From Methylotuvimicrobium buryatense 5G (GTDB lineage Bacteria; Pseudomonadota; Gammaproteobacteria; Methylococcales; Methylomonadaceae): DNA of 64,000 nucleotides. A model generated the notes under the pieces. It was not told the DNA's origin, ran no database searches, and saw nothing but the letters and a program-made list of their open reading frames with translations. Where the stretch lies: the NCBI RefSeq assembly GCF_000341735.1, contig NZ_KB455575.1, forward strand, positions 3,418,904 through 3,482,903, in the 5' to 3' direction. The translations under genes and the position numbers were made by a program. Shown piece after piece: positions 36,755 to 46,449 of the stretch. Within the stretch, counting starts at the first letter, position 1. Each line of letters opens with the position of its first letter.

Positions 36755-37527
36755 AACCGGCGCATTCGGGCCGGGTGTTGTCGGCGTCGTTTGTCGCGGC
36801 CTTGATCATTAACCTAGCTTTGCTGCTCTTGATCGGCGCATTGATCAGCCGGCGAGAAGCCGCATTGATTTCGGAAGCGAAACCGCAAGCGATCGAATTC
36901 ATTCGCATGCCGCCGAAGGTCGAAGAGCCGAAACCGAAGTCCAAACCGATCGAGCCTCCCGAACCGGAGCCGAAAGCCGAGCCCGAACCGGTAAGGCCCA
37001 AGCCCAAAGCCGTCACGCCGAAACCGGTCAAGCGTGCCGCTCCAAGGAAATCGGCCCCCAAAAAAACGCCATCGCCAAGCGTTCCGGCCCCCCGCATCGA
37101 TATTCCCAAACAAGGAGACGGACCTGAATTGGCACCCGTGCCGGGCACCGACTCACGCGTGACCGCGCCGCCGTCGGATTGGTCGACCGACAAGACCGAA
37201 GCGGCGGCAAGCGGTGACGGCACCGGTGCGGGAAACAGCGGCGCGGGCGATCGAGCCTTGGTGGTGTTATCGCGCACGATGCCGCGTTACCCGCGTCGGG
37301 CGCGCGAACGCGCTATCGAAGGCTGGGTTCGCCTGGAAATCGTCGTGAAGCCGAATGGGACGGTCGGCGATGCCCGAGTCATCGATGCCAATCCGAAGCA
37401 AATTTTCGATCAGGCGGCTCTCGAAGCGATCCGGCGCTGGCGATTCAAACCGACACACAAGGACGGCCGCGCCGTCGAACAGCGAGTGGTTCAAGAAATC
37501 AGCTTTCGGCTCGATAGGCGGCGTTAG
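36751..37527 (+). CDS. tonB: TonB-family energy transducer
   Basis: 258 residues: an N-terminal membrane anchor (LIINLALLLLIGALI), a long Pro/Lys/Glu spacer (KPKSKPIEPPEPEPKAEPEP) that spans the periplasm, and a TonB C-terminal domain (YPRRARERAIEGWVRLEIVV to RRWRFKPTHKDGR). It carries energy from the ExbB/ExbD channel to outer-membrane receptors. Last gene of the five-gene operon; no TonB-dependent receptor lies in the window. Confidence 0.93.
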   Translation: MKPAHSGRVLSASFVAALIINLALLLLIGALISRREAALISEAKPQAIEFIRMPPKVEEPKPKSKPIEPPEPEPKAEPEPVRPKPKAVTPKPVKRAAPRKSAPKKTPSPSVPAPRIDIPKQGDGPELAPVPGTDSRVTAPPSDWSTDKTEAAASGDGTGAGNSGAGDRALVVLSRTMPRYPRRARERAIEGWVRLEIVVKPNGTVGDARVIDANPKQIFDQAALEAIRRWRFKPTHKDGRAVEQRVVQEISFRLDRRR

Positions 37528-37576
37528 TCGAGCTTTCGATTCGCTGAGGAACAAGCTGAAATAACTTCTTTAAATG

Positions 37577-37774
37577 GTTCCCACGCTCTGCGGTTCGTAT
37601 CGGTAACTTGCTAGACAGGTTATCGCTCCCAGGGCCGAATGCTCTGTGGGAGCGATCCCCAGATCGCGATGTCGAAGCCGCAAACGTCAGGTAGCAATAA
37701 ATGCTATCGAGGTCGTATTGGCTAAGATGGCAATACACAATTTATGTATAACGACGAGTGCAGAGCGTGAGAAC
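37577..37774. repeat. Family-4 REP-containing element, copy 2
   Basis: Left terminus GTTCCCACGCTCTG and right terminus CAGAGCGTGAGAAC are inverted repeats. The interior holds the CTGTGGGAGCGAT hairpin arm, GATCGCGATGTCGAAGCCG and an AATAAATGCTATCGAGGTC block as in the copies at 18530 and 41336. 198 bp. The remaining 37775-37891 shows no gene. Confidence 0.75.
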
Positions 37775-37891
37775 GATAAGTACCCCTCTTCATCTGAAAA
37801 AGGGCTGGTGTGAGAGCATCAACAGTCTGAGTTATCTTGTGCTCATTCTTAATCGGAATATCAATATCCATGGCACCAAGACATTGCACAC

Positions 37892-38086
37892 ATGAAAGCC
37901 AAATTAAAACTAATCGCGGGCTTCGTTTTGTTGGAAACGATCGATATCATTCCGTTGCCGATTACGACACTGGTTGCGGTCTATATCGTTTGGAAAAAGC
38001 CGCTTTGGTTTAAAAACCTGGTGCTGGAGCTTTATCAAGTGGACGAGCCGAAGGCTAAGGAACGGGATGACAAGTCATTGAATTAG
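37892..38086 (+). CDS. Small hypothetical membrane protein
   Basis: 64 residues. A hydrophobic half (LIAGFVLLETIDIIPLPITT, LVAVYIVW) is followed by a basic and polar tail ending in a Lys/Glu/Asp-rich segment. The composition is protein-like and it starts at an ATG, but no strong ribosome-binding site is seen. Family not recognised. Confidence 0.5.
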   Translation: MKAKLKLIAGFVLLETIDIIPLPITTLVAVYIVWKKPLWFKNLVLELYQVDEPKAKERDDKSLN

Positions 38087-38264
38087 CACCGGTGAAATAG
38101 AGCAATTTATCCAAAAAAGCGATTTCTACAAAATCCGCGGCAATATTTCGACGGCCCATTAGGTAAATGGCTTGGGAAGTATAACTAATCGAATCTTTTC
38201 GCGATTTTTGAGCGTTTCGTGGACAATATGCTTTTATTACCCGATTTCAAGAGAACCTCCCACG

Positions 38265-40547
38265 ATGCCAGCGATTACAGAACAACTATTCGAATGTCTG
38301 TCCGATATTCAGACGCCTGGAAATTTTTATGCCACCGGTTCCATCGATGCTTTTCCTCCAAGTTTGGAAGTCGACGGCGTCGGGCGGATCGCGTTGCCCA
38401 TACTGCCGGAACAGGCCGAACTGTTGATTGCGGCCGCCGAGCGCGCGCCATACGGCAAAGGCCGCGAAACATTGGTCGATACCGAGGTTCGGCGCACTTG
38501 GCAAATCGATGCCGGACAAATCAAACTCAGCGGCAAGCACTGGCGGGCGCAGCTCGATGCCATTGTCGGCCAGGCCGCAGCAGGTTTGGGCGTGGCCGGC
38601 GAAGTGCGAGCGGAACTTTACAAATTGCTGGTCTACGATGCCGGCAGTTTCTTTGTCGGTCATCGCGATACCGAGAAAACCGCCGGCATGTTCGCGACTT
38701 TGGTGATTGTCCTACCCTCTTTGTACCGGGGCGGCGAATTGCGTATCAGTCATCGTCAGGAAGAAGTCACGCTCGATTTGTATCGAGAAGATCCGTCCGA
38801 AATCGCTTTCGCGGCGTTTTATGCCGATTGCAGGCATGAAGTGTTGCCGGTTTCCGAAGGTTGCCGGTTGACCTTAATCTATAACCTGGTACGACCGGAC
38901 ACCAAAGCGCCATTGCCTCAACCGCCCGATTATCGCCGGCAACAAACACAAGCTGCTTCATTACTGCGCGATTGGGCGGCGTCGCTGGCAAATATTAGCG
39001 ATCGCGAACTTCCGGAAAAACTGATTTATCCACTGGAGCATGCTTATACGCAGGCCGAATTAGGATTTGACGCGCTTAAAAATGCCGATGCCGCACTTGC
39101 CGAAGTATTGACCGAGGCCGCCGGGAAAGCCGATTGCGAGATTTATTTGGCGTTGGTGACGATGGCGGAAAGCGGCAGTGCGGAACCCATCTACACCGGA
39201 AGCGGCCGGCGCCGTTATTGGGACGACGATGATTTCGAATACGAAATCGGTGAGGTTTTCGATCGTTTCGAAACCGTTTCCGAATGGCGAAGTATCGACG
39301 GTAGTCAACCGCAATTACCCGTATTGCCGTTTAGCGCGGATGAATTTTGTCCGCCGGAGGCTTTCGAACAAATGGAAGCCTGCGATATCGAATTTCAAGA
39401 AGCGACCGGTAATGCGGGCGCATCCTTCGAACGCACCTATCGAAGCGCCGCACTGGTCATTTGGCCGCGCGCCGGTCATTTGGCGATCATCAATCAAGCG
39501 GGAGCGAAAGCCGCGCTAAACCAATTGATCGAATTGTGCGGACAATGGGAAAATGAAGGCAAGCCGCACGACTCCGATATTCGCCGAAATGCGCGTACCC
39601 TGGCGGGTTTCATGCTGCGCGATTGGTTACCGGATTCCTTCCAGCCGCAAGGCTACGCAAGCACTACCGTAGTGCGCGATTTCTTGAATCTATTGCTGCG
39701 TTTGCAGGATAGCGAACACATTGACCGGCTTTGGTCGATCATTGCCGAACGAGGATTTTACAACAAGGAAGACTGCTCCGAGCTGGTAAGGGCTTCCGAG
39801 CTATTGCCGTGGAACTCGGTGGTCCGCAGACTGGAAAGTGCAATCAAAATCGGCGGCTATAAAGCACTGGAAGCCGGCACCGCGCTGCTGGCCGCCTTTT
39901 GCTGGAGCAAACCCGAACAGGCGCCGGCATTGATCGCGGCCGCCGAAATTTTATACCAAGCATTGCCCGGCGACGCCAAGCGCTTTCCACAACTACAGCC
40001 TTGGGAGATCGAAAGGCTTAAAATCACTCCCGAGATGGCGGCGGATGTATTGGAAAGTTTCAGCGCGATCGAGCCCGTTTTGGCCGAAAAAACGCTGGAG
40101 TATATGCTTAAATGGCCTAATCGCTACAATATCGAGACGACTCTGACGCCTGCCTTGTTGCTGTTGACGGGCCACCCATTGCCGGTAGTGACACGGCTTC
40201 GCGCTGTTATCACAAGCTACCTACAGACCCGCATAGCCGACGAACCGGTACAACCGAAGGATTGGCGAAGACATAGTGCCTTGACTTGTAAGTGCAAGGA
40301 CTGCGCGGAGTTAAGCGCATTTCTCGACAATCCTGAACAGTCTCAATGGACTTTGAAGGCACCCGAGGCGCGGCGTTCGCATGTCGAGGAAATCATCCGG
40401 CGAAGCAAGAGCGATGTCGATTGCGCGACCGACCGTAGTCATAGGCCTTATAGTCTGGTTTGTACAAAAAACCAGGCAAGTTATCGGCGGCATGCCGAGC
40501 AACATCAAAAATACCGGGATACGCTTGCGCAAATTACGGTTGACTAA
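38265..40547 (+). CDS. 2-oxoglutarate/Fe(II)-dependent oxygenase-domain protein
   Basis: 760 residues. The N-terminal third is a prolyl-4-hydroxylase-type double-stranded beta helix: iron ligands H133-x-D135 (GHRDTEK) and H191 (DCRHEVLP), with R201 placed to bind 2-oxoglutarate. The rest is mostly helical with no recognised domain, ending in a Cys-rich segment (CKCKDCAELSAFL) seen in other long members of this group. Target of hydroxylation unknown. ATG 38265, with AAGAG upstream, is chosen over a frame opening at 38172 whose extra residues look non-coding. Confidence 0.82.
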   Translation: MPAITEQLFECLSDIQTPGNFYATGSIDAFPPSLEVDGVGRIALPILPEQAELLIAAAERAPYGKGRETLVDTEVRRTWQIDAGQIKLSGKHWRAQLDAIVGQAAAGLGVAGEVRAELYKLLVYDAGSFFVGHRDTEKTAGMFATLVIVLPSLYRGGELRISHRQEEVTLDLYREDPSEIAFAAFYADCRHEVLPVSEGCRLTLIYNLVRPDTKAPLPQPPDYRRQQTQAASLLRDWAASLANISDRELPEKLIYPLEHAYTQAELGFDALKNADAALAEVLTEAAGKADCEIYLALVTMAESGSAEPIYTGSGRRRYWDDDDFEYEIGEVFDRFETVSEWRSIDGSQPQLPVLPFSADEFCPPEAFEQMEACDIEFQEATGNAGASFERTYRSAALVIWPRAGHLAIINQAGAKAALNQLIELCGQWENEGKPHDSDIRRNARTLAGFMLRDWLPDSFQPQGYASTTVVRDFLNLLLRLQDSEHIDRLWSIIAERGFYNKEDCSELVRASELLPWNSVVRRLESAIKIGGYKALEAGTALLAAFCWSKPEQAPALIAAAEILYQALPGDAKRFPQLQPWEIERLKITPEMAADVLESFSAIEPVLAEKTLEYMLKWPNRYNIETTLTPALLLLTGHPLPVVTRLRAVITSYLQTRIADEPVQPKDWRRHSALTCKCKDCAELSAFLDNPEQSQWTLKAPEARRSHVEEIIRRSKSDVDCATDRSHRPYSLVCTKNQASYRRHAEQHQKYRDTLAQITVD

Positions 40548-40677
40548 CTCATCCGGTTAATTTAAGAGTATTTAACACTTGCTAGACAAAGTTCAGCAAG
40601 CTGTGCTGGAATAATGAAATCAGAGATATGGCGAACAACATCCGCCATTTTTGACCGATTTATTTAAGGAGACCGCG

Positions 40678-41298
40678 ATGCCTAAAAAAGCCGCGAAGAA
40701 GCAAAAAAACGATGAAAACCAAGAAACGCTGCGGGATTTGCAACGCCGCGCCGATGAATTTATCAATGAAGGGTTCATATCCGGTGAAATGGACGAGTTG
40801 TCCGAAGCATTGAATAAAAAGTTTATGGACTATATCGATGCGTACGAGGATACGAAATGGGTAGCGACCTTCGACTTACTGTTGCAATGCGGCATGACCT
40901 TACCGAGCCCGGAAGAGTTGGACGATACGCAACTCAGCGCCAAATTGTGGGAGGTCATTAATGGTCTAGCGATGCTGCGCATGTTTCTTTACAGCACGGA
41001 TCACCTTAACGACCGCGAACTCTACGAAATACTTTGGCATGACGTGTTGCGCGAGGAAGGCCCGGTTATGCCGTTAGATAACGATTCGGCCTTCCATATC
41101 GATATATTGGGCAGCGGCAGCGAGACAGATATGATGCTTTACCTTCGCTTTTATGCGGATAAAGAAGAACGTCGCAACTGGGCGAAAGATTGGCCGGAAG
41201 ATCTCATCCCTCCTCATGTCGAACCTCCTTACGATCGAGACCGGCACTTGCCGAGCCGCGATCAAACGCAATGGCGTATTGACGGCAAACCGTCTTAA
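40678..41298 (+). CDS. Hypothetical acidic protein
   Basis: 206 residues, starting MPKKAAKKQKNDENQ after a good AAGGAG ribosome-binding site (40666-40671). It is rich in Asp/Glu, with a helical core (MDELSEALNKKFMDYIDAYE) and a Pro-rich C-terminus. No membrane segment or signal peptide. I do not recognise a family. It lies 130 nt after the oxygenase gene and could belong with it. Confidence 0.7.
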   Translation: MPKKAAKKQKNDENQETLRDLQRRADEFINEGFISGEMDELSEALNKKFMDYIDAYEDTKWVATFDLLLQCGMTLPSPEELDDTQLSAKLWEVINGLAMLRMFLYSTDHLNDRELYEILWHDVLREEGPVMPLDNDSAFHIDILGSGSETDMMLYLRFYADKEERRNWAKDWPEDLIPPHVEPPYDRDRHLPSRDQTQWRIDGKPS

Positions 41299-41335
41299 AA
41301 CAAAACTGTACTGCAACTTCGGATTTCGTTGTCTC

Positions 41336-41640
41336 GTTCCCAAGCTCCAGCTCTTATCGTTATACACAAATATCGGTAAAATTGCTAAACAAAGGTCATC
41401 GTATACCCGGCAACGGTGCTGTTTGAAAAAACTGCGGATATTGAACATCAGTGGCTCCGAAATCGCGATCTGGGGATCGCTCCCACAGAGCATCCTGCCC
41501 CTTGTGGGAGCGACGCCTTCGTCGCGATTTCGAAGCCGGGTACGTTAAGCAACAATAAAAGGTATCGAGGTCTTATTCGCCAAGATGGCAAGACGGTATC
41601 TACGACTTATGTATAACGGCGAGAGCTCCAGCTTGTGAAT
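41336..41640. repeat. Family-4 REP-containing element, longest copy
   Basis: Left end GTTCCCAAGCTCCAGCTCTT then ATCGTTATACA, right end TGTATAACGGCGAGAGCTCC then AGCTTGTGAAT; these are imperfect inverted repeats of about 35 bp. The centre holds GGATCGCTCCCACAG / TTGTGGGAGCGACG, close to the GTGGGAGCG motif of Pseudomonas-type REP sequences. A further right-end fragment (AGCTGCTAGAGCTTGGGAG) is at 41671-41690. This explains most of the gap between the acidic protein and hsdR. Confidence 0.78.
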
Positions 41641-41703
41641 GCCTACCGTCAAGCTCTACTTGTATACACGCCAAGCTGCTAGAGCTTGGGAGCGAGAGAG
41701 CTT

Positions 41704-44700
41704 TCAAAAATGGCCGTAGCGACTCTCGCCTGCGCCTTGATAATTAGCGTAGATATGCTGGTAAACCAGCAAACTTTTCATATCCACTTCCTCATCCGGG
41801 TAGGTCTCTTGCGGCAACCACTGTAGACTGTGATCGATCAGGGTTTTCACTTGCGCGGCGACTTGAGTGCTTTCGCGCCAACGCTCGATTTTCAATTTTT
41901 CCGCTTTTAAGGTCGCCAACGTCGTTTTAGCAACTTCTTTAACTTTTTGGTCTTCCGCTTTGGTCAACTCCGGTTTTTTCAGTAAATCGAAAATCGCCAA
42001 AGTTTCTTCATCCAAACCCTCGCGCATCGCTCTTTCCGTTTCCGGCATCAGCCCGTTTTGCATGAAATCATTCAGATCGTCGAATGCTTTTTGAACGGCT
42101 TGAATGTCCTTGCCTTGGTTATATTCGGCAATGATGGCTTTATATTTTTCGTAAAACTCCAGACGAAGCGGGTTCTGCTGAACCATTTGCTCCAGTTTTT
42201 TTTGAATCGCTGCTTGCAGATCGAACACCACCGCGTTTTTTTGCTTCGATTTGGCAAACGCCGCCCGAAGCTTATCGAAATCCAAGCAGCTCAAATCGAC
42301 AAAATCGTTATCGCGGATTTCGTTGTCTCGAACGTTGACGCTAATATCGACTTCTTGTTGCAGCCTGCGGATGACATCGGAAATATCGGCCAGCTTGGTT
42401 TTCTGATTCAACTGCTCGTAGATCGCTTCAATCGCGTTAAAAGCCTGAATAAAAGGTTTGACTTCGGGTTCCGGATACAACGCCTTGTATTTTCTGAAAA
42501 CATCGCGCGCCGCAACTTCGAATCGAGTCCGCATGGTTGCATTCAAACACACGGCATTGGTTGCTTGTTTTAATTGGCTCAACCTCTCCAAGGCGGTTCC
42601 GGCAAGCAATAATTTATCCAAGTCGAACGCTACGTTCTGCAAGAATTGACGTACCGTTAAAATAGCATCGGCCAACTCGTCGGCCATTGCAACCAGCATT
42701 TCCAAGGGCCGGCCCGAGTCATTTTCCTCATCGCCGTTTTTGCGTTTACCCCTATCGCCGCCTTCGCCATAGATTGAATAGGCTTTTTCCAGTTGTTTGT
42801 ATACATTGCCGTAATCGACAATCAAACCGTTTTCCTTTTCATCGTCATAGACTCGATTGGCGCGCGTGATGGTTTGCATCAGCGTATGCCCTTTGATCGG
42901 CTTGTCCAGATACACCGTTGAGACACTCGGCACATCAAAACCCGTAATCCACATCGCGCAAACTATCACTAAACGAAAAGGATTATCGTCATCCTTGAAT
43001 TCGGTTTCCAAATCGCGCTCGACCATTTTTTTGCGGTGCGGCTCAATATCCAGGCCCAATTTGGCGAATTTCCGAACTTCATTTTGTTCGGGGCTAACCA
43101 CCACGCACACTTCGGTCGCTTCAACCCGTTTCAAATGATGCTTGAGTTTCAGCTCTTCTTGCTGATCGTCGGCATCGTGAATGCGCTGTTTCAGTTCGGC
43201 GACATATTCCGGCCAATATTTCATAACCAAGTCGTGCATCCGGACGGCAGTCGGTTTATCCAACGCCACAAACATCGCTTTGCCTTGATAGCCGCGGTCA
43301 TTGAAATGCCATACCAAATCCCTGGCGATCGCATCCAATCGTCGCTCGGACGTTAAAATCGGATAATCCCGTTTAAACTCCCGTTCCAGTTTTCGCCGCT
43401 GATCGTCATTCAACTCGGCATCATCGATGATATCGGACATGCGTTCGTCCAGATCGGGGTTTTCGATACCCAGCTTTTCGCCGCGATTCAAATAACGCAG
43501 CGGTAACGTTGCACCATCGACGATCGCCCGCTTAAAGTCATACACCGAAACATACTCGCCGAAAATATTCCGGGTCAGTTCCAGTTCGTTTTTAATGATC
43601 GGCGTACCGGTAAAGCCCAGATAAGAGGCGTTGGGAATTCCTTTGAAACGCATATTGCCGGCAAAAGCGCCGCCTTGAGTCCGGTGCGCCTCGTCGGAAA
43701 TCACAATGATATTGGGGCGATCGGTAATCAGAGGGTAGTCCGTTTCCTTCTTGGGATCGATCGAGAACTTGTGAATCAACGTGAACACATAACGATGATT
43801 TTCGGTCAATAATTCACGTAAATGGTCGCGGCTCTTGGCGCGTACATTATCCTCGGTCACCGCGCCCACGCTGCTGAAAGTGTCGTAAAGCTGATTTTCC
43901 AGCTCGGTTCTATCGACAACCAACAAAAACGTGTAACTGCCGCCCAACTTACGCAGAATTTTTTGACACAGAAACACCATCGAATAGGACTTGCCGGAAC
44001 CCTGAGTATGCCAAAACACGCCCAGCTTGCCTTTTAGCGCTTCAATATGGGCCGATCGATCGATGACCTTGTTGACGCCGATGAACTGATGGTTTTTGGC
44101 CATGATCTTGGTGACTTCGGACCCTTCGCCATCGAATAATAAAAAATTCTCGAACAAATCCAGCAAACGATGCGGCGCACAAGTGCCGCGTAGCAATGTA
44201 TCGAGGCTCACCACGCCTTCGTCCTCCTCCTCGATGCGCTTCCATTCCATAAAAAATTTATACGGGCTGGTCAACGTACCGACCCGGCTATCGGCGCCAT
44301 TGCTCAGAATGATAAACGCGTTGCAATGCAGAATTTCGGGGATGGTGTCTTTATAGTCGGAGAGATTATTGTCAAACGCATGGCGTAAATCGGTGTGATG
44401 GGCTTTCAACTCAAAAAACACCAGTGGAATGCCGTTCACAAACCCCACGACATCGGGGCGGCGGTTATATAATTTACCCACTACCTCAAATTGCCTGACG
44501 GCTAGAAAATGATTGTTCGCCGGGACGTCAAAATCAAAGACCTTCAAGCGTTTTTTCTGCAATACTCCTTTCTCGTCCTGATAACTGATCGGAACGCCTT
44601 TGACCAGCAGATCATGTTTATCCTTATTAATCGCAGCCGGATGCTTGTCCGCCGCTGATTCCTTCAGCACATTCACTGCTTGTTGATAAGCGGCTTCCGG

Positions 44701-44913
44701 CACATCGGGATTCGATGTCCGTAGCGCCTGTAACAGATAGCGCTCCAGAATCACTTCGGATTTATTCAGCCGCCCCAGCAAACCGTCGCTACGGTCGGCC
44801 TGAGTTGCCAGGGATTCCTTTTGCCAGGCCGTAACCACCGTCCAGCCTAGATCCTCCAGCACCTCTTGTGTCGCGGTCTCAATCAGGCCGTCTTCCGAAT
44901 ATTCGTAGCTCAT
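41704..44913 (-). CDS. hsdR: Type I restriction enzyme, R (nuclease/translocase) subunit
   Basis: 1069 residues. The N-terminal PD-(D/E)xK nuclease is visible as RRPDVVGFVNGIPLVFFELK. The superfamily-2 motor follows with Walker A HTQGSGKSYSM, Walker B-type ISDEAHRTQGG, motif III GFTGTPI and motif VI TITRANRVY; a helical C-terminus ends the protein. It cleaves DNA lacking the host methylation after ATP-driven translocation, with HsdM and HsdS. Unlike compact hsd operons it is about 3.2 kb from hsdS, with toxin-antitoxin genes and repeats between. All motifs seen are intact. Confidence 0.95.
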   Translation of the reverse strand: MSYEYSEDGLIETATQEVLEDLGWTVVTAWQKESLATQADRSDGLLGRLNKSEVILERYLLQALRTSNPDVPEAAYQQAVNVLKESAADKHPAAINKDKHDLLVKGVPISYQDEKGVLQKKRLKVFDFDVPANNHFLAVRQFEVVGKLYNRRPDVVGFVNGIPLVFFELKAHHTDLRHAFDNNLSDYKDTIPEILHCNAFIILSNGADSRVGTLTSPYKFFMEWKRIEEEDEGVVSLDTLLRGTCAPHRLLDLFENFLLFDGEGSEVTKIMAKNHQFIGVNKVIDRSAHIEALKGKLGVFWHTQGSGKSYSMVFLCQKILRKLGGSYTFLLVVDRTELENQLYDTFSSVGAVTEDNVRAKSRDHLRELLTENHRYVFTLIHKFSIDPKKETDYPLITDRPNIIVISDEAHRTQGGAFAGNMRFKGIPNASYLGFTGTPIIKNELELTRNIFGEYVSVYDFKRAIVDGATLPLRYLNRGEKLGIENPDLDERMSDIIDDAELNDDQRRKLEREFKRDYPILTSERRLDAIARDLVWHFNDRGYQGKAMFVALDKPTAVRMHDLVMKYWPEYVAELKQRIHDADDQQEELKLKHHLKRVEATEVCVVVSPEQNEVRKFAKLGLDIEPHRKKMVERDLETEFKDDDNPFRLVIVCAMWITGFDVPSVSTVYLDKPIKGHTLMQTITRANRVYDDEKENGLIVDYGNVYKQLEKAYSIYGEGGDRGKRKNGDEENDSGRPLEMLVAMADELADAILTVRQFLQNVAFDLDKLLLAGTALERLSQLKQATNAVCLNATMRTRFEVAARDVFRKYKALYPEPEVKPFIQAFNAIEAIYEQLNQKTKLADISDVIRRLQQEVDISVNVRDNEIRDNDFVDLSCLDFDKLRAAFAKSKQKNAVVFDLQAAIQKKLEQMVQQNPLRLEFYEKYKAIIAEYNQGKDIQAVQKAFDDLNDFMQNGLMPETERAMREGLDEETLAIFDLLKKPELTKAEDQKVKEVAKTTLATLKAEKLKIERWRESTQVAAQVKTLIDHSLQWLPQETYPDEEVDMKSLLVYQHIYANYQGAGESRYGHF

Positions 44914-45255
44914 TGCAGAAAATAGTTATGCCTTTAAAAAATATAAGATTAGCTAAGTTTTTTGAGTCTTGGTTAATTGTGTTAAGCGATGAGTTTTAAG
45001 GCTATTACGCCGCCTTGACTTCCAAATTTAACAGATAAATAGCAAGTGTCTGATTTTTAATAACTATTGCCGAATTTCCGAATTACAGTTAAATAAAAAT
45101 GCAATGGCCGAACGCTCTACGGTTGTATCAGGATTAGCCATGAGCTGAAAAAATTCAGAACAGGTTGCCCGGTAGTATGGCCCATTTAGCCGATCCGGAG
45201 TGGCGTTGATTGGGTTAACCATCTTGGAAATTGTTGGTGATTATAGCTTATAAAG

Positions 45256-45345
45256 CGCCAGGCGTAGGGTGCGCATCGCGCACCTGGGTCGGGGCCTCGT
45301 CGGTTCGGAACCGTGGAAAGGTGCGCGATGCGCACCCTACGGCGC
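45256..45345. repeat. Inverted pair of GTGCGC-type repeats
   Basis: CGTAGGGTGCGCATCGCGCA at 45263 and its reverse complement at 45320 form a 22-bp-arm inverted repeat, each arm itself a small palindrome. The unit also follows zwf at 1734-1754. The preceding 44914-45255 shows no gene I can support; short frames there look like decayed DNA. Confidence 0.75.
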
Positions 45346-45484
45346 TATCGAAATTTAGATTTCAGCATGAGGGAATGGAGGGGCCGGGCTTAAAATCTCT
45401 CCATGAACGCTTCGTCCAGGACCAAAGCAATTCAAAACGTTCCGGTCGGATTGAATAACCGACCCGTGCTAGTACTCATCTTTA

Positions 45485-45679
45485 AACCTAAAAAGAGCAG
45501 TTGAGAGCTTCAAACTACCTTTCGCCCTGAGCCCTTCGGCTACGCTCAGGAGAGCCCTGTCGAAGGGTGAACGGTAGTTTGAGGCTTCATCAGGCCGGTG
45601 AAAGTGCAGTAGACCCTTCATGCTTCGACTTGGCTCAGCACGAACGGTCTTCTGCACATGCCAACTGCTCTTTCAGGTT
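45485..45679. mobile_element. MITE-like element with AACCT...AGGTT ends
   Basis: Terminal inverted repeats AACCTAAAAAGAGCAGTTG (left) and CAACTGCTCTTTCAGGTT (right). Inner inverted segments TTCAAACTACC / GGTAGTTTGAG surround the widespread CCCTTCGACAGGGCTC and CGCCCTGAGCCCTTCGG type sequence. 195 bp, no coding capacity. It ends 7 nt from the stop codon of the gene at 45687. Confidence 0.7.
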
Positions 45680-45686
45680 AAAACGC

Positions 45687-46004
45687 TTAATCTTCGACCT
45701 TTTTCTTCCTCGTTTTTTTCGGCTTACAAGGATTAACGATAGCTGCATCGACTGTTGTAGCTGATTCAACGCGGGTAGGCATCAGACCAATTTTAGAAAT
45801 CCCTACTAAGGCGCTCGGTAACGTAGCCTCAGGCGTAGGGCCAAACATACCGGTCCCAATCTGAAATTCCATCAATAAATCGTATTTTCCTTCGTGAATT
45901 CCATAATGTTTAACTAATAATTCGGTTAAGTCGCGGAGCGACAATACGGGAGCTACAGCCTTTGGTGATTGAATAATTTCGTTAGTGTCTTGCATAAGGA
46001 GCAT
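45687..46004 (-). CDS. Hypothetical protein linked to hicAB
   Basis: About 102-105 residues (ATG 45995 or 46004). Its N-terminal half (LSLRDLTELLVKHYGIHEGK) looks folded and the C-terminus is a basic Lys/Arg tail (KPKKTRKKKVED). It overlaps the 3' end of hicB, so it is translationally coupled to the toxin-antitoxin pair. Not recognised; similar small genes beside HicB are sometimes seen, but I cannot name a family. Confidence 0.6.
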   Translation of the reverse strand: MLLMQDTNEIIQSPKAVAPVLSLRDLTELLVKHYGIHEGKYDLLMEFQIGTGMFGPTPEATLPSALVGISKIGLMPTRVESATTVDAAIVNPCKPKKTRKKKVED

Positions 46005-46449
46005 CGGCAGGGTTGATAGGCATGTTAAACCACTGGGGTTCCGAAGATGGAATCGAGTTGATCACTGGGTTTTGTTGGCCAGCTATCGATATATTGAAGG
46101 GGTTGGTCACATCATGGCTTGCATACAGATAAGCCTCTAATGCGCGTTTAACAATTTCATTCAAAGATACGTCGTCATTGTACGATCTTAGAATGGCCTC
46201 TTTATGCAATTCCGGCGTAACCCTGACATTGAATTGGCCCTTCAAAGGCTTTTTAGCTTCGATCCCAAGCTCTGCACAGGTTTCAATATAGTCGTCCACC
46301 GCCGCTTCAAACTCTTGCCTCAACTGTTTTGGTGCCTCGGCTTCGTAGGTAATTAGATCATCAATAAACAACAACTTTCCGTAACAAATTTCTTCTTCGG
46401 CATCTATTTCGCAAGTTCCTTCGTAATCTTTGTACTTTAGTGTTTTCAT
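45982..46449 (-). CDS. hicB: HicB-type antitoxin
   Basis: 155 residues. An N-terminal partial RNase-H-like fold (YGKLLFIDDLITYEAE, FEAAVDDYIETCAELG) would hold HicA, and a ribbon-helix-helix segment (GQFNVRVTPELHKEAILRSY with SLNEIVKRALEAYL) would bind the operon promoter. A tail of about 40 residues beyond the usual end is present. The start overlaps the hicA stop, giving toxin-first order, which is typical of hicAB. Confidence 0.88.
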   Translation of the reverse strand: MKTLKYKDYEGTCEIDAEEEICYGKLLFIDDLITYEAEAPKQLRQEFEAAVDDYIETCAELGIEAKKPLKGQFNVRVTPELHKEAILRSYNDDVSLNEIVKRALEAYLYASHDVTNPFNISIAGQQNPVINSIPSSEPQWFNMPINPADAPYARH

